DNA of 64,000 nt from Prosapia bicincta (lineage: Eukaryota; Arthropoda; Insecta; Hemiptera; Cercopidae). Positions 55,909-64,000 of this stretch are shown here, one piece after another. Made by a program: the position numbers and the translations under genes. Location of the stretch: contig JBAIZL010000003.1 in the NCBI GenBank assembly GCA_036971475.1, positions 108,819,070 to 108,883,069 of the forward strand. The letters run 5' to 3'. How positions within the stretch are numbered: the stretch's first letter is position 1; every line of letters begins with the position of its first letter. The notes below the pieces were generated by a model, which was not told where the DNA came from, searched no databases, and worked only from the letters and a program-made list of their open reading frames with translations.

Positions 55909-58838
55909 TCGATCAGTTGGTACTGGAAACAGGAATCGACGTAGCGATCATCAGCGAGCCGTACCGTCATAAAGGGAAATCAGCATGGCACAAGGATGAA
56001 TCTGGAATAGCAGTAATCTGGATTACGGACCTGCGGAAGTTTCCGATAAGTAAGACTGGCTCTGGAAGTGGCTATGTTTGGATTACAAGTGGAGACTTGA
56101 CATTCGTCAGCTGCTACTTCTCTCCAAACGATAGTATCAACATTTACCAGGAAAAATTGAATAATATGGAGGATTCAGTGTGAGAGGTGGGTGGAAAAAT
56201 CATAATGGCCGGAGATTTCTACGCCAGAGCGGTAGAATGGGGAATGCCGCGCGCAAATAGAAGAGGAAATCTTCTGTTGGAAATGGCAGCCAGACTGGGA
56301 CTTCATATCCAAAACACTGGTAGTACCGCGACATATCATCGGCCCTGTTACGGATACTCCATTCCAGATGTGACGCTGGTATCGGAAAACCTGGGGCGGG
56401 GATGTAGGAACTGGCGAGTGCTCCCGGACTACTCGGGGAGTGATCATGATTATATATCTTTTGATATTGAAGAGAAGTATATAACATCTCGTTCCAGGAT
56501 CCGATGCCAGCCAAGGTGGAGTGTAGGAAAGATGGATGGAGCAATGTTGATGGAAGCACTTTGTTTCAGGTGACAATGTAATCCGGCCTCCTATCCAGAT
56601 TCATCCAATGTAGGGGATATAGAAAGTGCCGTTAAACAGGTGACCTACGTCATACGACAAGCCTGTCAAATGTCAATGCCTCGTAAGAGCATCCGCAAAG
56701 CAAGACAGCAAGCCTATTGGTAGACCGACGATATAGACGATCTCAGAAGAAGATGTCTTCAACTTAGACGGAAGGCACAGCGATCTCGTGGCGGGGTTAA
56801 GGCAGCGGCTCTAGCCTTAGAGCACAAGGAGGCAAAAAAGGCTCTTGTTTTGGCAATCCGGCAGAGCAAGGATTGTTGCTGGAGATCCCTTTGCGAAGAG
56901 ATTAATGAAGACCCCTGGGGTATGGGCTATAAAATAGTCACACGAAAGCTGAGCGGCGGATCCTCTGACCAGGCATTGAGCGCCAGCGCAACGAGACGAA
57001 TTGTGGAAGCACTATTACCCGATTACCAGCGTCTGATTTCTCCTGAAAAACAACGTGGGAGCGGTGATATTCCTTTGTTCACTGAATCAGAACTGATCAC
57101 GGCCGTGATGTCATTAAAAAATGGGAAAGCCACAGGACCTGACGGAGTGCCACCAGAGGTATTGAAGGTGGTGGTTCAAGCACAACCAAGCCTTCTACTG
57201 GACATGTACAATGCCTGTCTGAAGTCAGGCATATTCGCATCACATTGGAACGTAGAGTGGCTTTTGCTCATAAATAAAGGGAAGGGCTCCTCTGACGATC
57301 CATCATCTTACAGACCGTTGTGCATGCTGGACACATTGGGAAAGGTAATGGAAAAATTAATAAGACCGAGGTTACAAAAGGCGATACAAGCGGCAGGAGA
57401 CCTTACCAAGAACCAGCATGGATTTAGGGAAGGGCATTCCACAGTAACGACGATCCAACAGGTGATAGAGGCCAGGAAATTGGGAGATCTTGTGTGTCAT
57501 GGTGCCAGACCGATTGTTATGCTGGTAACGTTAGATGTGAAGAATGCATTTAACTCTGTGCGATGGTCGACCATAATGGAGGCGCTGGAACGGAAATTCT
57601 TTGTTCCAAGGTATCTGTTTGGCCGTGATCAGAGACTACCTGAGGGATCGGCGGCTGATCTGGACTGCTGACGGAAGACAGTCGACAAAGGAAATCACAG
57701 CTGGAGCAGCCCAAGGATCGGTACTGGGACCAGACCTATGGAATGTGGCATATGATGGTCTTCTGAGATTGGAAATGCCAGAGGATGCATATCTAGTGGG
57801 CTACGCTGATGATGTTGCTGCTGTCATTACAGCTCGCAGCACTGAGTTGACGCAGGTACGGCTTAATCAGGCCATGCGTAGGATTAACCTATGGATGACA
57901 GAACACGGTCTACAGCTGGCCGTTTCCAAGACTGAGATAGTTTTATTATCCGGAAGGAGGATGCCGATGGTGGTACCAATGGTTGTGAGACAGGAGACAC
58001 TCTTCACTAAGAGAGCGGTGAAGTACTTAGGAGTCAAGCTGGACAACAAGCTGACGTATGGGGAACATCTTCGCATGACCTGTGATAAGGCTGCGGCTGT
58101 GACCTCGTCACTCGCAAGATTGATGGCTAACGTCGGTGGCCCAAGGGCAAGCAGGAGACGACTCCTATGGTCTACGGTGCAATCCATCAGGCTCTACGGT
58201 GCTGAAATCTGGGCCGACACTTTGAAGGTACAGAAGTACCGTACCAGACTCGATACGATTCAACGAATGGGAGCGCTAAGAATAGCGAGCGCCTACCGTA
58301 CTGTTCCGACGGCAGCTGTGCTGGTTGTGGCAGGTGTTGTGCCAATCGACCTATTGGCTCAAGAGAGACAATTTGTATTTAATAACAGTAAAGAGATAGG
58401 CAAGATAGAGGCGGTCAAGCACAAACCATGAACCAGTGGCAGCAACGATGGAATCATGAACGGTAAGGTTGATGGACGTTCCTTCTGATAAGCAGCTTAA
58501 AGGAATGGACAAAACGCAGACACGGGGAAGTGAACTTCTATATCACACAGTTCCTGACAGGCCACGGGTACTTTAGGGCATACCTGTTTAAGATGGAAAA
58601 AGTTCAGTCCCAGAACTGCCGGATATATAGCGACAAACTGGATGACTGGAGGCACACCTTCTTTGAGTGCGTCAGATTTGTAGACCAGAGTAGTCGATTG
58701 ATGACACATACCACAGGCCTCTCCGCAGAGAGCTTTGTGCGGACGATGCTTGCATCGGAAGCCAATTGGAATATGGCATCGAAATACATCGAATCTATTC
58801 TACGATGTAAAAAAGAAGAAGGATGGCTAGATCCGTAA
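55863..58838 (+). pseudogene. LINE ORF2: endonuclease and reverse transcriptase
   Basis: It overlaps the ORF1 end by about 45 bases in another frame. The AP-type endonuclease starts LQDNLNRCRAADGLI, with IISEPYR, MAGDFYARAVEWG and GSDHDYISF; the usual Asn of GDFNA is Tyr here. The RT has KNGKATGPDGVPPEVLK, SYRPLCMLDTLGKVMEK, LDVKNAFNSV (motif A), AAQGSVLGPDLWN (motif B), and GYADDVAAV with catalytic YADD at 57,802-57,813. The C-terminus has NFYITQFLTGHGYFRAYL. Stops lie at 56,181, 56,571, 56,721, 58,464 and 58,470; frameshifts near 57,615 and 58,425. Confidence 0.9.
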
Positions 58839-59025
58839 TATAATGGAGGAAGTATAAGAGGCACCACCCTGAAGTAATTCTTCGGCGGTTCCGGGGTGGA
58901 AATCTGCCTGGAGGGTGACGAGTTTAGTGGGTAAACTTTCAGATGTAGAGCCTAGTGCGGTGTCGAGAGGAGTCCCACACTCTGTGCATAAAGCATTCTC
59001 GTCGTTAAAAAAAAAAAAAAAAAAA

Positions 59026-59034
59026 AAATGCTTG
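59026..59034. repeat. LINE target-site duplication, right
   Basis: AAATGCTTG directly after the poly(A) run (its first A residues merge with the tail); one transition from the left copy. Confidence 0.7.
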
Positions 59035-59114
59035 TATAGAAGTTTTTTTTATATGTATGCAACATCTAAACCTTTTTTGGCCATTGTGATTAAGCTGTAA
59101 CAAGTAATTCTCAT

Positions 59115-59364
59115 CAGGAGCGTAGCCAGGGGGGCTATTACCCCAAACCTAATAATATTAGCAAACAACATTAACCTACAAAATAGCGCAAGTTTTTAGC
59201 AAAACAGCTCCCGATGACCCAACAATTCTGTAACTTTAGGTGCCCAAATATCACTATATTTAATTTCTAGATATAAAGATGTTCGAAATGTCCTCAGTGG
59301 AGTTCTGCCACCTGACCTTTCGGGTTGTGTCTCCCTCCAAAACCACGACCTGGCTACGCAACTG
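59115..59364. mobile_element. 250-bp hAT-type MITE, copy 2
   Basis: Same terminal repeats (CAGGAGCGTAGCCAGG and its inverse) and position as 21,955-22,206. The flanking octamers have diverged to ATTCTCAT and ATTGACAT. Frames of 60-70 codons inside are not coding. Confidence 0.8.
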
Positions 59365-59606
59365 ATTGACATCCTAAAATGTTCCAAAAAACAGGATCTT
59401 CACTCCGTTACACTTTACAACACTCTTCTCGCGTACAATATAAAATATAACACTAACATCATGTGTTCATGATAATGCCAAATGCTCCTCAAGTTCTTAC
59501 ACTGTTGTCAAATTGTCTCGTGCTGTAAAAGTACGCTATGCTCTGATCAGCTGTTGCCATCATCGCGGAGCGTTGCAGGGAGAGAACGTAATAACTAAAT
59601 ACAATA

Positions 59607-59665
59607 AAACTCCCGCTTAACAGACGTAATGGGGGTGGAACCTTTTCGGATGAGCCATGCTAAGT
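59607..59665. mobile_element. Pogo/Tigger-like terminal fragment, copy 2
   Basis: Paralogue of 22,451-22,515, with 'ccgcttaacagacgtaatgg' and 'ttttcggatgag'. Confidence 0.4.
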
Positions 59666-59669
59666 ATCC

Positions 59670-60350
59670 TAAAGACGAGGCTGTACTAACGAACACCAAC
59701 ACAATCAATAATTAATTCTTCAATGAGTATAGCTAATATAACATGTAACAAGAATACGGTTAAAATTATAACAATTTACTAACACTATATTTACACCGGT
59801 TTAGACAGATTAGTTATAGCTTAGACTATTCACTGAACTAATTAGTTTAGACGAATTCATCAGCAATACTCACCCATGATGAAGACTGTCTTTTTATTAA
59901 AAATACTTTTTTTATTCAACCGATGAAATAATTTTTTCAACCCTTAGTGGAGGGCAATTGATGTTAATACAGTTTTTTTCAAATATTTATTTATTAACTA
60001 AATTTGTAAAAGTTGATGTCTTGGACGCGTTTAAACTGAATGACTACGTGTTTGAAATCCAGCACTTAGGCATTGAGGTAACAATCCCATAGCTAGAAAT
60101 TCAATACATAGGATGTATATGCAATTATAAGAGAAAGGTTCCTTGCAATAATGAAGCAATACAAGAGGTGGATAGAATGATAAGTTATAGACAACCATCA
60201 GCTTCATAAATTAGAAACTAAATAAAAGAAATCATAGAAACAGTAACAAAACAAAAATTATAGTCCATCATCATATACTGTATAGAGAAGGAATTGAAAG
60301 ATTGCAAGGATATTCGATTTCTATTTCGCCACTTAATATTGTGATTCTGA
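59670..60350. other. Block-3-specific insertion, unassigned
   Basis: Blocks 2 and 3 diverge here; about 650 bases have no match at 22.5-22.62 kb. No frame or terminal repeats found. Confidence 0.35.
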
Positions 60351-60386
60351 TATCTCTCTCTATATATATATATATGTGTGTGTATA

Positions 60387-60446
<60 letters not shown>
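60351..60446. repeat. (TC)n/(TA)n/(TG)n microsatellite
   Basis: Short CT run, TA units with an internal TGTGTGTG, then about 55 bases of TA. It lies at the same position as 22,628-22,708. Confidence 0.9.
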
Positions 60447-60449
<3 letters not shown>

Positions 60450-60837
60450 TTATAATAGTTGTAATTATAAATTAAAAAATCACTAAATTAAAACCTTTCT
60501 TTGTTAACCTCAGTAGGAATGCCTTTAAAAAGATTGTTTTCTATATTGTTTTTAATAATGAGATTACTACTGTGCTAAGATTATATATATTTCGGTGGCA
60601 TGCGGCAATATCCCACAGGTTGCAATTGCGTCACAGATAAGTCGCAAGAGTACATCCTAAACAGCTAGGAGCTACTAAAGGCAATAAGACTCAAGGCTAG
60701 TCTATAAACGTATACGGCAAGATATAGAGTCTCCGGCTTGGTGTCCTCCCATATAAGCTGAGAGAGCTTGCTTGGTTCCTAAACTTATTTAGTTTAAAGC
60801 TTAAATATATAGCAGTGGTAGTAAAATGTTTGCTCAC

Positions 60838-60881
60838 CTCCATCAGATGTCGTTCCAAACCATGAAGCCGAAATGTCACTT
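60838..60881 (-). CDS. Exon-like cassette B, copy 3 (unknown gene)
   Basis: This 44-nt segment has TTTTTTCAG before it and an intact GTGAGC donor at 60,832-60,837. Using the second AG, the frame reads LTFRLHGLERHLME. From the first AG in phase 0 it would hit TGA, and after cassette A in phase 1 it would create TAA, so only the second AG allows A>B>C splicing. Confidence 0.45.
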
Positions 60882-61469
60882 CTGAAAAAATACAATATAA
60901 TTTGTAAATATTTAGAGTAGTGAAAATGATAAATAGATAAGATTAGGTACATATTTAGAAACATAGATGGTAATTAAATAGATAAATGGATATTTAGGTC
61001 TGTAAATAAAAATAAAATTATTTACATTAATCTTTCCTATGCAATGTCTATTGGAAGTTGTATAGAAATGCTTACTTGAGTAATGAAGTTCACTTAGGAT
61101 GTAGGCTACTACAGGATAATTGACTCTAAGGGAATCTAATTTATACATAGCTATTTTTTGTGTTATTTTATGTGTTAGTTGGACGTGCTTTTTACGTATT
61201 TGTAGAGAGTTTTCTCCATAAATCGCAAGGTTTCTCTATGCCGAACGTAACTCTCCTCTCCAGGGATAGAGTGCACTTTCCCTGATATGCAGTATTTCGA
61301 AGTATATTATTATTTATGGTAAACCAGGTACGTGCAGTAACACTTTCTTGCCGAAGTTTCTACAACTGACTGCCCTTTGACAGACAGCGACAGTTTGCTA
61401 CAATCTCTCACAGTTCAAATATTTTACAAAAACTGTTCTTAATGTAAGGAACAAATAAAAGTAACTTAC
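60882..61469. repeat. Block segment between cassettes A and B
   Basis: Up to 61,150 it matches 23,113-23,400. From 61,165 it matches 7,800-8,060 of block 1, then continues directly to cassette A without the 290-base hairpin found at 8.1-8.4 kb. Confidence 0.6.
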
Positions 61470-61676
61470 AAAACGACTGAGTCCTGTAGAACGCAGGGAC
61501 TTCAATCTTTAGCGGAAATAGTGCGGAATCACTTGTATACAATATTGCAGCTTTTTTATAAACTATTTCCGCTTTCTCTTCTTCATCGTCCTCAGGAATC
61601 ACCTCGAGAATAGGAACAAACTTTACTCTCGGGTATGCGCTTGACAAATAGCTGAGCATGTCTTCATCGAAAACTG
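61470..61676 (-). CDS. Exon-like cassette A, copy 2 (unknown gene)
   Basis: This 207-nt segment has a CAGCAG tandem acceptor and GTAAGT donor (61,464-61,469). It is open throughout in the phase 1 to phase 1 frame, from VFDEDMLSYLSSAYPRVKF to VPAFYRTQSF. Compared with copy 1 it has one codon fewer in the acidic run, replacements such as P to A, S to Y and Q to L, and at least six silent third-base changes. The conservation of frame, splice sites and length modulo 3 makes this the strongest coding candidate outside mobile elements. Confidence 0.6.
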
Positions 61677-62044
61677 CTGTAAAGGTAGACGTTTGAATAA
61701 ATCTTTCACATAATACTATATTTATAAACAATATAAATACGATAACAAACTGTCAGGTGAAATTAAAGCCTGCAGACATGCATATTGTGATATAATATAT
61801 AATTATTAGGTACTATGTTGATGAATTTTAAAAAAATAATTTTTTCTACATCATAGCTAATGTTTTTATTTTTCATAGTTTCTTAAAGTCATGTTCGTAG
61901 AGCGTAGAATTATATAAAGACAAACATACAGTTTGAATTTTATAAGCTGGTAATTGGCTCTTAAAATAAATTTAATAATATAAAATAAAATTTAATTTTG
62001 TAGTCAATTACGTTCAGTGAATCTTATTAATCACTTCAACAATA
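61677..62044. other. AT-rich, intron-like
   Basis: Positions 61,855-61,985 match 8,798-8,940. No other feature is seen; similarity to block 1 ends near 61,985. Confidence 0.4.
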
Positions 62045-62290
62045 GTTTATGACTATCCGGACTACCCGAACAGACACACAAAAAAACCAAGTACAAACAT
62101 ATTAAACGAACAAACACAATACAAATCAAACACACTCTTTGATACTATCGAAAACCTACCTTTAAAACCGCCACCGCTTGACCCAACATCTCCAAGCAGA
62201 AGACACTGATGAAGAGCGGCACATAGCGATCGTAAACGTTCTGACTCAGTAAGTTTCAACACATTTACTAAATTTAAAGTTCGGAAGGTT
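62045..62290 (-). mobile_element. Penelope-like terminal fragment, inverted
   Basis: Reverse-complement copy of the ribozyme-bearing terminal regions at 16,850-17,090 and 41,690-41,935, including the 'gtatcaaagagtgtgtttgat' counterpart. It has no coding part attached. It carries a decayed ribozyme motif on the plus strand. Confidence 0.65.
62201..62246 (+). ncRNA. Hammerhead-like motif, decayed copy
   Basis: AGACA and CTGATGA are kept, but the second core element reads GTAA in place of GAAA, stem II pairing is disrupted, and the closing stem I strand is TGACT instead of TGTCT. Expected to be inactive. It serves as a comparison showing which positions changed in a dead copy. Confidence 0.45.
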
Positions 62291-63040
62291 ATAAACTGTT
62301 GTTTAAATTAATGAAAAACATACAGAACTTGAAGGTGCAGCGGCCAGAATGTCCGATGCAAAGAATCTGGGTAATTGTACAGAATACCAGAATCAAACCT
62401 AACCGGGTTAAATAATTGACTAAATTTATATATAAAAATTTTAAAACATTATAATAATAATAATATTAAAACTAGGGTAAATAATAGTAAAATGAAGAAA
62501 ATTAGAAATAACTTTAGACTTAAAAAACATAAATTATAAGCAATAAGAAAAATTATCACTTCAAAGTGGATAGCCTAAATTATGTAAACAAAAAAAGACG
62601 GTAATTGTGTAGTATAACAAACTAGGCCTAGATGCCGGCTATTAAAATAATTGTACTTAAAAATAATCAGGAATAAAGAATGTAAATTAAGATGTGAGGA
62701 AAGTAAATTAGGCCTAGCTAGGGAAAATAGTATTTATGTAAAAGTAAAGATTAAATGTTAAAGTGTAATAGCCTAAGAAATTAGGTTATAACAGAAGAAG
62801 TCATATTTGATTTCGGAAAAATCCGCTTAGGGCATTGATTATAAATCTTGTCACTACGAAACGAAAGCGCTACAGTCGAACTTTGGATTAAGAATGTTAA
62901 AAAGTTAATTAAATTAAATGAGAAGAAATAAAGTCAAATATGTTATTAAATAAAAGGTAAAAATGCAAAAGACACATCAGAATACAGAAACGCCTTTTAT
63001 AAAAAGGGAAACTAATCTTAGTTAAGAATTTCCGAACAAA
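62291..63040. other. AT-rich region, no recognisable gene
   Basis: Purine-rich on the plus strand with AATAATAATAT tracts. Two TAGGCCTA sites lie at about 62,625 and 62,709. No frame is supported. Confidence 0.35.
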
Positions 63041-63475
63041 CAAAGTCAATTGCCATGGCAACGGCTTTCTGATTGGTCAAAAGTTGAAAAATGGATACTG
63101 GGACGTGGGAAGTTTGAAATTGGAGAAGGAGGCCTCACAAAACGACGCTATCCAAGATCAGAATGCATTAGGCTCTCAAAGCGAGCAGACGTGTTTTTGT
63201 ACCATGCGATCAGGACAAGAAAAAATGTGCTAAAAACAGAGTAAAAAGTGCTACGATGTGATCAGGGGAAGGAAGATATATATGAGCAAGGGCTCATATA
63301 TACCCAGAACAAAATTTCGACCACCAAAATGCAAAATTAAAGAAAATAAGAAGATTAACCGAAATTATGGAGAGACGCCTACCTACCAAGACCCTTGAAG
63401 CTGTAACAGGACCGACAGATGACAACATTAATGAAGATAAAAAGATTTCTACAGTACAAGGTTATATAATCAATT
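63041..63475 (+). other. Possible exon or element fragment
   Basis: A 64-codon frame (63,050-63,244) reading WSKVEKWILGRGKFEIGEGG and onward is charged and compositionally protein-like, but I recognise no family. A second open stretch after an ATG at 63,368 (MERRLPTKTLEAVTGPTDD) ends at a possible donor AG-GTTATA near 63,462. They could be parts of a retroelement leader or of a gene; evidence is thin. Confidence 0.25.
63276..63302. repeat. 11-bp stem hairpin
   Basis: TATATATGAGC and its exact inverse flank a short AAGG spacer. As RNA it would form a stable stem-loop; no function is assigned. Confidence 0.6.
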
Positions 63476-63539
63476 TAATTATTCTTTTTTAAATAACATT
63501 TTACTTCAAATTATATTAACTTAATTTCAAAATTAAATA

Positions 63540-63650
63540 AGATGGGAATAACCTAAGGGACTGATTAGTCAACTCTCTTAGGTTACCCAAATTTAAGTAA
63601 TAAAGATTCAAAATTGACTTTCCATTCCCATCGCTGTGGGAATGTATGGA
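63540..63650. repeat. Nested inverted repeats
   Basis: TAACCTAAGGGA and TCTCTTAGGTTA form a 12-bp stem around 'ctgattagtcaac'. The outer GATGGGAAT pairs with ATTCCCATC at about 63,624, itself followed by a GGGAATG inverse. They may be the end of a small element. Confidence 0.5.
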
Positions 63651-64000
63651 TTAAGTATAAAGATGTATATCTTATATGGCTTTTTCTAAGTGAATTTCTA
63701 ATGAATAACTTCCAAAGAAGTTAATTGTTCAAGGCCTAGCCTAAAGGCATTACATAGTAATATTAAGTGTTTGAAAAAGAATCAGATTTTAAAATATGTT
63801 AAATTTAACTCTACTAATCAAAATTATATACAAAATTAATTATGGTAACTTTGATAATTTAAATTATATGTAAAATTAATGATAATAAGAAAATTTAAAA
63901 ACAGAAGGAGATAATAATGTTTAGTTAAATGGCAAGTTGTATGAAATTTTGAAAAAATAATTAGTCAAGAAAATCCTGTGAAATTAAATAAAAACAATAA
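63651..64000. other. AT-rich window end
   Basis: Very AT-rich with 'aaattaat' words. I see nothing in it. Confidence 0.4.

Larger units (their letters stand above)
54166..59028 (+). mobile_element. R1-clade non-LTR retrotransposon, near full length
   Basis: Structure: about 150 bases of G-rich 5' UTR, ORF1 with three zinc knuckles, an overlapping ORF2 with endonuclease and reverse transcriptase, a 3' UTR of about 170 bases, and a 22-base poly(A) at 59,007-59,028. GC content is clearly higher than the surrounding DNA. It is flanked by a 9-base duplication with one mismatch. Stops and two frameshifts make it inactive. The insertion is in block 3 only, so it is younger than the block duplication. 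Confidence 0.9.

Overview
This window is eukaryotic, AT-rich, intergenic or intronic DNA. There are no long intact open reading frames, no operons and no ribosome-binding sites. What it holds instead is R1-clade, Jockey-like and Penelope-like retroelement relics, hAT and pogo/Tigger-type DNA transposon relics, many dinucleotide microsatellites, and GT-AG bounded exon-like segments. This mix fits an arthropod, most likely an insect. The species cannot be fixed from the sequence. The palindrome TAGGCCTA recurs far more often than base composition predicts.

The layout is a mosaic of duplicated blocks. Positions 1.39-2.91 kb repeat at 3.66-5.33 kb. Positions 5.34-8.94 kb match 51.7-52.3, 53.4-54.2 and 59.0-62.0 kb. 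Positions 11.03-14.21 kb match 29.78-33.2 kb, and parts of that also occur at 24.5-25.4 and 25.9-27.0 kb. Positions 15.4-17.5 kb match 40.3-42.4 kb (Penelope-like DNA). Positions 17.57-23.4 kb match 48.83-61.15 kb. A 1.2 kb tandem pair lies at 27.3-29.6 kb. The stretch 34-48 kb is mostly single-copy within the window, with microsatellites, a large inverted-repeat element, two Jockey relics and the best Penelope-like copy.

The only candidate host-gene material is on the minus strand. It is a recurring set of small exon-like cassettes, called here E, D, A, B and C, each with splice sites. They occur in the order E-D-A-B-C at 13.6-6.7 kb, E-D-B-C at 26.4-21.7 kb and A-B-C at 61.7-54.0 kb, and cassette E has six copies. 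Cassette A differs between its copies mainly at synonymous sites and by one in-frame 3-base indel. The intron phases can be chained E>D>A>B>C. I do not recognise the protein.

The best-defined mobile element is a nearly complete but dead R1-clade LINE (54,166-59,028) with a poly(A) tail and short target-site duplication; the paralogous block at 21.87 kb preserves the empty site. The Penelope-like copies carry a 45-nt hammerhead-ribozyme-like motif on the minus strand at 16,897-16,941 and 41,746-41,790, with a decayed third copy at 62,201-62,246. A hAT element (30,369-31,832) and a 250-bp hAT-type MITE (two copies) have recognisable 8-bp target duplications.
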